Assembly: GCA_964612295.1 (NCBI GenBank)
Contig: CAZTDY010000010.1
Span: 30,826 to 94,825 of the forward strand
DNA: 64,000 nt
Direction: 5' to 3'
Source: CAYQJL01 sp964612295
Lineage (GTDB): Bacteria; Eisenbacteria; RBG-16-71-46; CAIMUX01; WJJG01
Part shown: positions 10,001-18,025 of the stretch, piece by piece
How the letters are laid out: the number at the start of each line of letters is the position of its first letter
How positions within the stretch are numbered: the first letter of the stretch is position 1
Translations under genes and position numbers: made by a program
Notes under the pieces: generated by a model
What the model was told of the DNA's origin: nothing
Seen by the model: the letters and a program-made list of their open reading frames with translations, nothing else
Database searches by the model: none

Positions 10001-11436
10001 AGGGGGCCTTGATCTGGGCCTACCAGGGACACTCAAACCACAAACTGATCGCGCATGAGCTCCTGTTCCAGCACTCGATCACGAGTTCGCCGGTCGACCG
10101 CCTCTCGAACGTGGACAAGCCGTTCATCTTTGGGGGGTTCGGATGCCACCTCGGGGAGTACGCCCATCATGAGGAGGGCTATCCGATCCGAGGGGACTGC
10201 CTGGCCGAGAAGATGCTCTTCTGCTGTTCGGGACAACCCCGGGGAGCGATCGCGGCGCTCGGGTCGACCGACTACGAGTGGGTTCATCACACCTTTGAGT
10301 GGCGCGTGTTCCAGGCGATGTTCGGCACGCCGCCCATCGATGAGTTCGGGAACAGCCGCTGGCATCTGGGCGAGATCATTACTGAGGCGAAACTGGATCT
10401 TCCTCCGAACGAAGAGGAGAGGATTACCTATACCCTGTTGGCCGATCCCGGACTGCGCGTGGGAATCGCCCCACCGATTCTGCACGTGGACTTGAACGGC
10501 GAAGCTTGGACACCGGGTGGAGACGCCTCCTACGTCAGCGCGCGCGACGACGACTCCCTCACCGTGCGCGTGCAGGTTTACGACGACAGTCATCTGGAGA
10601 CCGGTCAGCTGCGGATCAAGGACTACCGGAACGGGGTCTACGATTGGGTGCCCGACACGCTCATCACGCTGGTCGAGTCCGACGACGACCGCCAGATGCT
10701 GGTCGAGTACAAGACGCAGCTCCTTCGGCGTCCCTATGACCTGATCGTGCAAGGCGTGGACTACGAGGGAAGCCAGCGCGAGGTGACCGCCACCATTCCG
10801 ATGATCGTCGGTTTCTTCGAGGACATCGACGGGGAGTTGGTCGCGCTGCCCGAGACCGGAGCCATCTTGAGCGATTCGACATCGCTGGTGCTCACGGTGC
10901 TCACGGGCGTCCACCTCGGAGAAGAGGACTTCGTGCTGCGGGTCGGTGGGGTTGAGATCCCCATTCTCTCGACGGAGTTCTATCAGGAGGAGGGGGGCGG
11001 CCTCTTCAACTGGACGGTGCGCTATGATGAACTGGGTGAGATGCCGCCGGGGGACGTGACGTTGGCGCTGGGCATCGACCAACGCGACGGCTCCGAGGTG
11101 GTCGTGGCCTCGCAGGGAGCCGAGGTCGGCGATGAGATCCTGCGGTTCCGGTCGCAGTACTGGATTCCCAACCCATTCAGCTCCAACAGCACATTGGTCT
11201 ACGATCTGAGCTTGCCCGGGGCCAAGGCCCGGGTGCGGCTCTTCACGGTTTCGGGCTGGCGCATCCTGGAGGAGAAGGATCTTCCGGCGAGCAAGGGTGT
11301 CAACTATTTCCAGTGGAACGGAAGGGATGCCGACGGGGATCAAGTGGCCAACGGCCTCTACTTCTATGAAATCACCGCCTGGGATGAACAAGGCAAGGCG
11401 ATCAAGTCCGTCGACAAGGTGGTGCGCGCGCGCTAG
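7063..11436 (+). CDS. Secreted peptidase C25 (gingipain-like) with FlgD-like C-terminal domain
   Basis: 1457 residues. A signal peptide (about residues 20-40, ending near GQAQSS) is followed by a long N-terminal beta-rich region and a propeptide-like part. The C25 catalytic region covers about 670-1130: PPDYLFLMGDAS, then YQGHSNH with His990, then FGGFGCHLGEYA with Cys1028. In gingipains the catalytic His and Cys lie about 33 residues apart on adjacent strands; here the spacing is 38. The last 95 residues (NPFSSNSTLVYDLSLPG to the end, with FQWNGRDADGDQVANGLYFYE) form a FlgD_ig/Por-type domain used for type IX-like export and surface attachment. SD GGAGGAGG precedes ATGATG. The stop codon is shared in sequence with that of the convergent diguanylate cyclase gene. 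Confidence 0.88.
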   Translation: MMTPWTRTFRPRLNLGGGRWVLASLLLLLSIGAGAFPGQAQSSPEDVAVPTAFVVAQSDEQVIFEVQFGPPTLTSAGEGDSYTRVEIPGLSCPYDPGKPHLPMHYITIALPPGTEAHATVIGGTEEHLAQGRPLPIATETYLPPSEEAPRSGEEPYQHVMDYREDETIYGGTSVYPERRAQADGSRRWRFHRISTVALHPVRYDPQAGALFFSSRMRIQVQFVPTGGDPLAERTRPYLKAEPRWEPIYERKLINYERARSYKRAPFAVRAPEKMLPDESEFEVRIRVDSTRVYAVRHEDVEATGAFSGTLDWDDLRLLVRDYDPEEPDDPFQEWEVSFRAEDNDEDGLFGTGDRVVFYGEDAWDFFDLPPGERRYLRHNVYWLVGGAGPGAQMVTTSAWLDEDVSQPVMTYERTQHFEQDRYYMSVMARGDQRGPHGVYGPFGIHTDHYNWTHPHWQESIYYRPIKVVSADLPELLLIQDICVHLQGQEEFDGYGDHHTRLWISTTSQPFDTTWAFPGNPYTVPELNERTLCVTGADAAATPLRPGRNYFKFYVPKEGDDIDGVEGKGLGLNWVEITYLGLTRMWNHELTAPFKDLAGTQQINISKCETKDMLAFDLTDPLTPAVLGLADSLFTGEAAPYQLSVQLDFGSEPSARTLYFVEREDVPEIDPQFITLRRGTTLNAFTGEDYVAIYPRRFEESLTPLLDHREEVSGHNVLRAPVEDVFDTYSGGRRHPYAIKSLLREMWRVGETPPDYLFLMGDASNDIASYTIELSTGNADSNYVPVMTIPGHASTTTAYQIVSSDHWFVDNLTGGWDDDMTFVPDMFVARLPCGNEDEVDLSVEKILDYEREDHLGDWRAHVVLHSDDAFSSRITGLGGADNYTLISSEWIFLDKTQRSYDIIRSHPAFDHYVIDTVYQHFEMDSVVTLGRCVVDTTTGLCQRDADGNVELVPYPTPVDMTTNWEYGSTVVRDLLLDYLNQGALIWAYQGHSNHKLIAHELLFQHSITSSPVDRLSNVDKPFIFGGFGCHLGEYAHHEEGYPIRGDCLAEKMLFCCSGQPRGAIAALGSTDYEWVHHTFEWRVFQAMFGTPPIDEFGNSRWHLGEIITEAKLDLPPNEEERITYTLLADPGLRVGIAPPILHVDLNGEAWTPGGDASYVSARDDDSLTVRVQVYDDSHLETGQLRIKDYRNGVYDWVPDTLITLVESDDDRQMLVEYKTQLLRRPYDLIVQGVDYEGSQREVTATIPMIVGFFEDIDGELVALPETGAILSDSTSLVLTVLTGVHLGEEDFVLRVGGVEIPILSTEFYQEEGGGLFNWTVRYDELGEMPPGDVTLALGIDQRDGSEVVVASQGAEVGDEILRFRSQYWIPNPFSSNSTLVYDLSLPGAKARVRLFTVSGWRILEEKDLPASKGVNYFQWNGRDADGDQVANGLYFYEITAWDEQGKAIKSVDKVVRAR

Positions 11437-12836
11437 CCGGCTGGTTGAGACCAGGGCAGGCGCACCTGGTTCTTGCCGCCGGCCTTGGCGTCCAGGACGA
11501 GTTGATTCGCCCTCGACCAGATCTCATCACGCGTGGTGCCCTGTTCGGGAAACAGCGCACCGCCGATCGAGATCGTGACCCCCACATCGATCATCGAACC
11601 GTTGAGGTTGGGTACGCGCACGCCGAGATTCGCCGTTGCGAGGCGCAGTCGCTCGGCCACCATCGTGGTTTCCTCGGGCGAGGTCGGCGGGGCGAGCAAC
11701 ACGGCGAATTCCTCGCCGCCGTAGCGGGCGATGACGTCCGTGGTGCGCAACGTGCGTTTCACCACGTCGGCCACTTCCCGAAGGACCCGATCTCCAGCAT
11801 CGTACCCGTGCCGGGAATTGAACAGCTTGAAGTCATCGATGTCGATGAGCAGCAACGCGAACGTCTGGCCTTTTCGTTTGGACCCGGCCAGCGTGCGGCG
11901 GAGCTGTTCCTCGAAGAATGCGCGATTGTGCACCCGGGTCAGAAAGTCGATCGACACAGCCGTCTGCAGGGCGACGGCATAGTTGAGCTGCCGCTGCAGG
12001 TGTCCGGCGAAGAAGCGCAGGCGCGCGAGACGCTCGGCGTCGAACCAGAAGCGCTTGGGCGTCACGAGCGAAAGGACCACGCTCCAGGGGGGGCGCCGTT
12101 CGCGAAGGGGAACGAGCAGCGCGCTACCCTCCGAGAGGGGACGTTCGGCTTCCGGGAGCAGGCCGAGATCGGGCAGGTAGAGCGCTTGATCATGGCGCCG
12201 GGCGGCCTCGATCACCCAGGAATGCCATCGGCGCGTCTGCTCGCTCAGCCAGGGCGAGCCTCCGGCGGGATCGGCCGGCCCGGTGCTTGGGAGATCGGAT
12301 CCGGGGAGCAGCTCCATTCCTTGGGCAATGCCGGCCGGAGCGGGGAGGTTCTCGGTGAAGCACAGTGCCGCCGGCACCTCGAGGAGCGTTCTCATCAGGT
12401 CCAGCATCCCCGCGATCATACCCTTCAGGTCGGAGCTTTGCTCGACCGAGGAGAAGAGGCGGCGGCTCTGATCCTCGAACAGATGTGCGATCTCGCGATC
12501 CTGAAACCGTGGCGGCGGGCCCAGCGAGGGCTGGAGCGGCACGGGGATCGAAGGCACGTCCGAGGTGAGCAGCGCCGGCAGGCGATACAGATGGCCGCGG
12601 CGAGGATCACCGGCGAGGAGCGGCTCGCCCGGGGCGTCGACGGCGCCATCGCGCAGGAGCAGGCGCCCGGCCCGCACGAGGTGCCTAAGCAGTTCATGGG
12701 CCAAGAGCGGGTAGGATTCACGGCAGCCCAGGCGCAGCATTTCCTTTACCAGGACCGCTTGCTGCGCGTCGAGGAGGCCGTCGAGCAGGAGCTTCTGCAG
12801 GAGCTCCCCATAGGTTGTCCCGTACCGCTCTGGCAT
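11433..12836 (-). CDS. Diguanylate cyclase with GGDEF domain and product-inhibition site
   Basis: I start at the ATG at 12836 (MPERYGTT); an ATG at 12878 is the alternative, and longer starts would overlap the EIIA gene and give unlikely sequence. Product 467 residues. The C-terminal 170 residues are a GGDEF domain: DFLTRVHNRAFFEEQL, LLIDIDDFKLFNSRHGYDAGD, then ARYGGEEF as the active loop. RTTD sits exactly five residues before GGEEF, the RxxD I-site that binds c-di-GMP for feedback inhibition. The middle third (about 140-300) resembles a divergent GAF-like sensory region, and the first 100 residues are helical and of no family I recognise. It is likely an active, cytosolic, ligand-gated c-di-GMP synthase. 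Transcribed alone and convergent with the C25 gene. Confidence 0.88.
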   Translation of the reverse strand: MPERYGTTYGELLQKLLLDGLLDAQQAVLVKEMLRLGCRESYPLLAHELLRHLVRAGRLLLRDGAVDAPGEPLLAGDPRRGHLYRLPALLTSDVPSIPVPLQPSLGPPPRFQDREIAHLFEDQSRRLFSSVEQSSDLKGMIAGMLDLMRTLLEVPAALCFTENLPAPAGIAQGMELLPGSDLPSTGPADPAGGSPWLSEQTRRWHSWVIEAARRHDQALYLPDLGLLPEAERPLSEGSALLVPLRERRPPWSVVLSLVTPKRFWFDAERLARLRFFAGHLQRQLNYAVALQTAVSIDFLTRVHNRAFFEEQLRRTLAGSKRKGQTFALLLIDIDDFKLFNSRHGYDAGDRVLREVADVVKRTLRTTDVIARYGGEEFAVLLAPPTSPEETTMVAERLRLATANLGVRVPNLNGSMIDVGVTISIGGALFPEQGTTRDEIWSRANQLVLDAKAGGKNQVRLPWSQPAG

Positions 12837-13006
12837 GCTGCGTATCTCAAGGATGTTTCGGGCCGGGAGGGGGTGCATCCGTGCACGCTCGAACCAGCCG
12901 AACCGTAGGGTGTTCCTGCACCTACCTCCTTCGATAGTACGCGTTCTGCAGCTCTGCTGACAAGGCTGCCGGCGCAACTGGCTGCTGGAGCGGTCTTTGC
13001 ACCCTC

Positions 13007-13034
13007 TTGACCACAGGCCGATCTGTGATAGACT
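13007..13034 (+). promoter_or_regulatory. Sigma-70-like promoter for the EIIA gene
   Basis: TTGACC (13007-13012), a 16-bp spacer, then TAGACT (13029-13034). It lies about 110 bp upstream of the EIIA start in the 309-bp gap between the divergent diguanylate cyclase and EIIA genes. Assignment rests on motif match only. Confidence 0.45.
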
Positions 13035-13145
13035 CCCTTGGCTACCGCCCGCATCGGTCAGCCGGTGCGTCTTTTCTTTAGAGGTGGTTGGGCTCTGAGT
13101 GCCCCCGGCAATCGGCCGGGGCTTCAATAGAGTGGGGAATCGGGG

Positions 13146-13652
13146 ATGGGACTCGCAAAACTGCTCAGACCGGAGTTTGTGCTCCTGGACGGACCGCCCG
13201 TCAGCAAGGGTGAGATCATTCGCGCGCTGGTCGAACCGCTGGCGGACGCTGAACTCGTGCAGAGTGTCTCTCAGGTGACACGGGCGCTGCTCGATCGGGA
13301 ACGGGTGATGAGTACCGGCGTGGGGGGCGGCGTCGCCCTGCCGCACGCGCAGAGCAGCGCGGTCAGCAGTTTCGCGGTGGCGATTGCCCGGCCGAAGGAA
13401 GCGATCGACTTCCAGGCGCTCGATGAGAAACCGGTCCGACTCGTGTTCCTCGCGGTCGGTCCGGAAGATCGCACCGGCCTCATGCGCGTGCTGACGCGCA
13501 TCTCCCGGCTCCTCTACACCGGAGACCTCCAGAAGCGGCTGCTGAAGGCAGCCACGGCGGCCGAGGTCGTTGAACTGATCGCGGCCGAGGAGGAGAAGTT
13601 GGGAGGAGACGCGCCACCGATCTTCCCCGAGCGGCACGGGAGCACAACTTGA
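13146..13652 (+). CDS. PTS EIIA (fructose/nitrogen type) domain protein
   Basis: 168 residues, a single PTS_EIIA_2 domain like PtsN. The phosphorylated histidine is His67 in GVALPHAQ, preceded by ERVMSTGVGGG as usual in this family. VRLVFLAVGPEDRTGLMRVLTRISRLL is typical of the second half of the domain. No EIIB/EIIC permease is nearby, so a regulatory role (as in PTS-Ntr) or control of a transporter is more likely than sugar uptake. It is the first gene of a plus-strand run and its last codon overlaps the start of the VanZ-like gene (TTGA). Confidence 0.88.
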   Translation: MGLAKLLRPEFVLLDGPPVSKGEIIRALVEPLADAELVQSVSQVTRALLDRERVMSTGVGGGVALPHAQSSAVSSFAVAIARPKEAIDFQALDEKPVRLVFLAVGPEDRTGLMRVLTRISRLLYTGDLQKRLLKAATAAEVVELIAAEEEKLGGDAPPIFPERHGSTT

Positions 13653-14065
13653 GGGATAGCCTGGCGGATGCGCAGCCGAGGATCGCGTGGGCTGTTCTGC
13701 TCATCTATGTGGGGCTGATCTTCTACGCGTCCTCTCGTTCCTATGTGCCCAGTCCGCAGCAGATTCCTCATTGGGACAAGGTGGCCCACCTCATCGAATA
13801 CGGGATCTTGGGATTCCTGAGTCAGCGAGCCGCGCGGCTGACCTGGCCGCGACCGGAGCGGTCATCGATCCTGCGCCGCGGTCTCCTGACGCTCGGGGCC
13901 GGCATCTGCATCGCGGCCGCCGACGAGCTGTTTCAAAGCTGGGTTCCCAACCGGGAGCCGAGCGTGGCCGATCTGGCTGCCGATGCAGGCGGGTTGGCGA
14001 TCGGTTTCTTGCTCAATCGCCCCTTGCGACCGGACAAAGCGACATCCGCAGGCGAGAGGGAGTAG
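13649..14065 (+). CDS. VanZ-like membrane protein
   Basis: 138 residues read from a TTG start that overlaps the EIIA stop (TTGA), with GGGAG about 6 bp upstream. Four hydrophobic segments are visible. YASSRSYVPSPQ and the polar HWDKVAHLIEYGILGFL motif, then AADELFQSWVPNREPSVADLAADAGG, are the hallmark sequences of VanZ-like proteins. Function is poorly known in the family (teicoplanin resistance in enterococci, otherwise undefined). It probably shares a transcript with the EIIA gene and aspS. Confidence 0.82.
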   Translation: MRDSLADAQPRIAWAVLLIYVGLIFYASSRSYVPSPQQIPHWDKVAHLIEYGILGFLSQRAARLTWPRPERSSILRRGLLTLGAGICIAAADELFQSWVPNREPSVADLAADAGGLAIGFLLNRPLRPDKATSAGERE

Positions 14066-14076
14066 AGAAAGGGGAC

Positions 14077-15918
14077 ATGACCATGTCTGGTACGGCGGAT
14101 ACGGGGGGCTCGACCTTCTCGACCGCGCTCAGAACACACAGCTGCGGTGAGCTGCGGCCCTCCGACGTCGGGCGGCAGGTTCGCGTGGCTGGATGGGTCC
14201 ATCGCGTTCGCGATCACGGCGGGGTGTTCTTCATCGATCTTCGCGACCGCTACGGGATCACCCAGGTCGTGACCCGGCCCGACGAGACCTCCGAGGCTCT
14301 GCTGAGCACGCTCAAGGAGATGAAGCCCGAGAGCGCCGTCGCCGTGTCGGGGGTGGTGGGCGCGCGTCCGGAGGGGATGGTGAATCCCGACCGGCCCACC
14401 GGGGGAGTCGAGGTCGTGGCTGAGGCGGCGGAGATCCTCTCGCTCAGTGAGACGCCGCCTTTCCAGATCGAAGGAGAGATAGAAGCCGGCGAGGACCTGC
14501 GTCTCGAGTACCGCTATCTCGACCTGCGGCGTCCGCACCTGCAGTCCGTCTTGGCGCTCCGCCATCGAACCATGCTCAGCGCCAGGCGCTATCTCGATGA
14601 ACATGGATTCCTCGAGATCGAGACGCCCATGCTGGTCAAGCCGACCCCGGAGGGGGCCCGCGACTTTCTGGTGCCCAGCCGGGAGCATGTGGGCCGGTTC
14701 TTCGCGCTGCCTCAGAGTCCGCAGCTCTATAAACAGATTCTGATGGTGGCCGGCGTCGACCGGTACTTCCAGCTGGCCCGGTGCTTGCGCGACGAGGATT
14801 TGCGGTCCGACCGTCAGCCGGAACACACGCAGATCGACCTCGAGATGAGTTTCGTGGACGAGGAAGACATCTACGCGGTGATCGAGGGGCTGCTCACGCG
14901 AGCATTCCAGGAGGTGCTGGGCACCGAGATCGAGACTCCCTTCGAACGACTCGACTACGACGAGTGCATGGATCGTTTCGGGTCGGACAAGCCGGACCTG
15001 CGATACGAGGGTGAAATCGCCGATGTGACCGAGGTGATGGAGGGATGCGAGTTCCGTCTGTTTGGAGAGGCGGCCGCCGCGGGCAATCGCGTGAAGGCCT
15101 TCCTGGTGCCGGGGGGCGGCGCGCTCTCGCGCAAGGAGTCGGATGCGCTCGAGGAGGAAGTCAAACTCTCCGGCGCCAAAGGGCTCGCGCGGGCCAAGGT
15201 GGCGGGCAACGGTCTCGAGACCGGCTTTGCCAAGTTCCTTGATGACGAGCAGGCGACCGGGCTCATCCGGGCGCTCGGCGCCTCCGATGGCGACCTGATC
15301 GGCATCGTGGTGGACAAGCGGATGGCGGCCAACCGGGCCTTGGGGAGGCTCAGGGCGCTCCTGGCCTCGCGGGAATCGAATCGCCTCAAGGAGGCCGGCG
15401 GGGCTCCGGTCTACCGTTTCCTGTGGGTGCGTCACTTCCCGCTCTTCGAGACCGACGAGGACAGCGGCCGGATCGCCCCGGCCCACCACATGTTCACGAT
15501 GCCCCTGGCTGCCGACCTGGAGAAGCTCGAGAGCGATCCGTTGGCCGTGCGGGCGCAGCTCTACGACCTGGTGATGAACGGCGTCGAGCTGGGCAGCGGT
15601 TCGGTCCGGATCCACCGCCGTGACATCCAGGAGCGGGTCATGAAGATCGTCGGGCTGACTTCCGAGGAGGCCGACCGCCGCTTCGGGTTCCTGCTCAAGG
15701 CCTTCCAGTATGGGGCGCCGCCCCACGCCGGCATCGCCCTGGGGCTGGACAGACTGATCATGCTCATGGCCGGGCGGCCTTCGATCCGCGACACGATCGC
15801 GTTTCCCAAGACGACCAGCGCGATGTCCCTGGTCGATGGGGCGCCCGCGGAACCGGACCAGGGGGATCTCAGGGACCTTAAGATTCAGGTTATCCGCAAA
15901 GGGGAAGGATCCAGCTGA
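14077..15918 (+). CDS. aspS: Aspartyl-tRNA synthetase
   Basis: 613 residues from the ATG at 14077; a second in-frame ATG at 14083 has the better spacing to AAAGGGG and could be the true start. The order is an N-terminal OB-fold anticodon-binding domain (VAGWVHRVRDHGGVFFIDLRDR), class II motif 1, motif 2 (RCLRDEDLRSDRQPEHTQID), the GAD insertion typical of bacterial AspRS (about 305-430), and motif 3 (GIALGLDRLIMLM). LPQSPQLYKQ is the aspartate-recognition loop. It attaches aspartate to tRNA-Asp; whether it also misacylates tRNA-Asn depends on whether asparaginyl-tRNA synthetase is encoded elsewhere. Confidence 0.97.
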   Translation: MTMSGTADTGGSTFSTALRTHSCGELRPSDVGRQVRVAGWVHRVRDHGGVFFIDLRDRYGITQVVTRPDETSEALLSTLKEMKPESAVAVSGVVGARPEGMVNPDRPTGGVEVVAEAAEILSLSETPPFQIEGEIEAGEDLRLEYRYLDLRRPHLQSVLALRHRTMLSARRYLDEHGFLEIETPMLVKPTPEGARDFLVPSREHVGRFFALPQSPQLYKQILMVAGVDRYFQLARCLRDEDLRSDRQPEHTQIDLEMSFVDEEDIYAVIEGLLTRAFQEVLGTEIETPFERLDYDECMDRFGSDKPDLRYEGEIADVTEVMEGCEFRLFGEAAAAGNRVKAFLVPGGGALSRKESDALEEEVKLSGAKGLARAKVAGNGLETGFAKFLDDEQATGLIRALGASDGDLIGIVVDKRMAANRALGRLRALLASRESNRLKEAGGAPVYRFLWVRHFPLFETDEDSGRIAPAHHMFTMPLAADLEKLESDPLAVRAQLYDLVMNGVELGSGSVRIHRRDIQERVMKIVGLTSEEADRRFGFLLKAFQYGAPPHAGIALGLDRLIMLMAGRPSIRDTIAFPKTTSAMSLVDGAPAEPDQGDLRDLKIQVIRKGEGSS

Positions 15919-16137
15919 CCTTTGGCGGGTAGATAGAAAGCGAGAGCGGGAATCGCATGTCTGAGTTGTGGTTAGAGGGTTCCGTCTGGAGGGCTGCTCC
16001 ACCGCGGGAAGCCGCTTAGACCTTGACAGATGACCTGCGCCGCCCGAAGTATCAGTTAGGCGCTCGATTGTCCGGTTTGGTCCTGTGGGGCCTAGGGCAT
16101 CCGCGAGCATGAGAACGACCTGTCTTGGGAGTGTGTC

Positions 16138-16410
16138 ATGAAGGGCAGAATGTGGTTCACGGGGGGAGTCCTGCTGCTGATCGGGCTGATGGCCGGATCG
16201 TGCGGAGGTTCCCGAAACTGCTTGGTCATCCCCGCGCAAATCGACTTGGTCGCCGAACGACGTGAGGCGGCGATGAAAGAGCTGGAAAACCGGGCGACGC
16301 AGGTTGACCGGGTCCAGTCGAGTCTCGATCGGGCTGCCAAGCGCTACGAAGAGCTCCTACGCGAGCAGGCGCTACTCGACAGCCTCCTGGCGACTGAAGG
16401 AGCCGACTGA
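16138..16410 (+). CDS. Small coiled-coil envelope protein, probable lipoprotein
   Basis: 90 residues: an N-terminal membrane segment (about 6-20) ending GLMAGSCGG, which resembles a weak lipobox (Ala at -3, Ser at -1), then a strongly charged, heptad-rich helix from about residue 35 to 85. The size, lipid anchor and coiled coil recall Lpp/OmpH-like envelope spacers, but I do not recognise a family. It sits directly before a second small lipoprotein with a LysM domain, with the next in-frame ATG overlapping its stop, so the two probably form an envelope module. A 219-bp gap with no gene lies upstream. Confidence 0.6.
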   Translation: MKGRMWFTGGVLLLIGLMAGSCGGSRNCLVIPAQIDLVAERREAAMKELENRATQVDRVQSSLDRAAKRYEELLREQALLDSLLATEGAD

Positions 16411-16472
16411 TGAGGAGCGCACGGACCGGGAGGAGTGGTCAGGATCGGAATAGGTGCACAGGAGTGACGCGC

Positions 16473-17030
16473 ATGAAGAAGCGGGCAAATTGTGATGCGA
16501 TATCGGGCCGAACGAACCGGCGACGGGCCGGACTCGCCGCGGTCCTCATGGTGGCGGTCTGGGGTGTGGTGGGTGTGTTCGCCGGGTGTTCGCAGGGCCC
16601 CAAGGTCGAGTTGCCCGATCCCGTCACCGGCGAATTCTTATCTCTCGAGGACCAGCGTGCCCTGAACTCCTCTCAGCTGTCCACGTACTGCCAGATGCTC
16701 AACGACCACCTGGCCTCGCTGCGCAGCGACATCGAACTCGCCTACGCACTCAAGGACAGCCTCGACCAGCGGTACGAAGATCAGAATGGGCAACATGCAG
16801 AGCTCAATACCGCGACCCGGACGCTGGAGCGGAAACTGAAGAACCGCAAGCTGGCGCGCGAAACGGACACGGCCTACGTGACCCAGAGCGGTGATACCCT
16901 CATGAAACTCGCCTCACTCTTCTACGGCAGCGCGGCGGAGTGGCGCAAAATCTATGACGTCAATTCGGATCTGATCGAAGATCCGGGTGAGGTACTTCCA
17001 ACGGGGCTGCGACTACGCATTCCCAAATGA
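16473..17030 (+). CDS. LysM-domain lipoprotein with coiled-coil stalk
   Basis: The ATG at 16473 is chosen because AGGAG lies 8 bp upstream; an open frame extends further 5' but lacks a signal. Product 185 residues. The N terminus is Arg/Lys-rich, followed by a hydrophobic stretch and VFAGC, a probable lipobox. Residues about 55-130 are helical and charged (stalk). The last 50 residues are a LysM repeat (YVTQSGDTLMKLASLFYGSAAEWRK up to LRLRIPK), which binds peptidoglycan glycan chains. It likely tethers a membrane to the cell wall. Its stop overlaps the phoH start (ATGATG). Confidence 0.8.
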   Translation: MKKRANCDAISGRTNRRRAGLAAVLMVAVWGVVGVFAGCSQGPKVELPDPVTGEFLSLEDQRALNSSQLSTYCQMLNDHLASLRSDIELAYALKDSLDQRYEDQNGQHAELNTATRTLERKLKNRKLARETDTAYVTQSGDTLMKLASLFYGSAAEWRKIYDVNSDLIEDPGEVLPTGLRLRIPK

Positions 17031-18025
17031 TGCCAATGGCGGACGAACAGGAACGAACACTGTCGATCGAGGGGTTGTCCCTGGTCCACCTCTTCGGTGA
17101 GAAGGACCGCCACCTGAGAGCAGTGGAAAAGCGCTTCGGCGTACGGGTCGTCGCCCGTAACGGGCAACTCCTGCTCACCGGCCCCTCCGCAGGTGTTGAA
17201 CTCGCGGAGCCGCTCCTCGCTCACCTGATCGCCAGGGTCCAGGGCGGAGAGACGATCAGCGCCGATGACTTCGAGTACGCGCTCTCCATCGTCGATCACA
17301 ACCACGACACCCCCGAAGGTGATAACCACCGCGAACTGGAACGGGCCGAGGTTCTCCTGCGCGGCGACAAGCGCGTGGTGTCGGTGCGCACCTTCGGGCA
17401 GGCGCGCTATGTCGACGCCATGCGCAAACATGATGTCGTCTTTTCGATCGGACCGGCGGGCACGGGGAAGACCTACCTGGCCGTGGCCTGGGCGGTGCGG
17501 TGCCTGCGCGAGAAGATCATCGACCGGATCATCCTGGTTCGCCCGGCGGTGGAAGCCGGCGAAAGTCTGGGGTTCCTGCCCGGGGATCTGCAGGACAAGG
17601 TCGACCCTTACCTGCGGCCGCTCTACGATGCGCTTCGCGACATGATCAGCTTCGAAAAACTCCAGCGCTACTTGCAGCTCGGGGTGATCGAGGTCGCGCC
17701 GCTGGCCTACATGCGGGGACGAACGCTCCCGCGGGCCTGCGTCATCCTCGACGAGGCCCAGAACACGACCCTGCCGCAGATGAAGATGTTCCTGACCCGT
17801 CTGGGGCCCGGGTCCAGGGCCATCATCACCGGCGATATCACCCAGATCGATCTCAACCAGCCGCAGGAGTCCGGTCTGGTGCGGATCCGCGAGATCCTGG
17901 AGGAGGTCAAGGGGATCAGGTTCGTCTTTCTCTCCAGCCGGGATGTCGTCCGCCACAGGCTGGTGCGCGATATCATCGACGCATTCGGGCGCCATGAGAA
18001 TCCCGAAGGGGAGAGCGGCCGATGA
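17027..18025 (+). CDS. phoH: PhoH-family ATPase
   Basis: 332 residues. An N-terminal KH-like or RNA-binding-type region (about 10-80) precedes a P-loop ATPase domain with Walker A GPAGTGKT (142-149) and Walker B VILDEAQN. RPAVEAGESLGFLPGDLQDKV and FLTRLGPGSRAIITGDITQIDL are signatures of the PhoH/PhoL family. In bacteria this gene is usually next to ybeY and acts in RNA or ribosome metabolism. The same pairing is seen here with the PgpH gene in between. Overlaps both neighbours by 4 bp. Confidence 0.95.
   Translation: MMPMADEQERTLSIEGLSLVHLFGEKDRHLRAVEKRFGVRVVARNGQLLLTGPSAGVELAEPLLAHLIARVQGGETISADDFEYALSIVDHNHDTPEGDNHRELERAEVLLRGDKRVVSVRTFGQARYVDAMRKHDVVFSIGPAGTGKTYLAVAWAVRCLREKIIDRIILVRPAVEAGESLGFLPGDLQDKVDPYLRPLYDALRDMISFEKLQRYLQLGVIEVAPLAYMRGRTLPRACVILDEAQNTTLPQMKMFLTRLGPGSRAIITGDITQIDLNQPQESGLVRIREILEEVKGIRFVFLSSRDVVRHRLVRDIIDAFGRHENPEGESGR

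Noticed and set aside
12837..13637. 5' extension of the diguanylate cyclase frame to 13637
   Set aside because: The extension would run antisense through the EIIA gene and its promoter and encodes Arg/Gln-rich sequence with no domain; the start at 12836 (or 12878) is preferred.
16023..16051. Perfect -35 TTGACA at 16023-16028 upstream of the small coiled-coil lipoprotein
   Set aside because: No acceptable -10 at 16-18 bp (best AAGTAT at 18), so it is not listed as a promoter.
13933..16239. A 768-codon open frame on the minus strand under aspS
   Set aside because: Complementary to a complete aspartyl-tRNA synthetase; no start signal and no domain.
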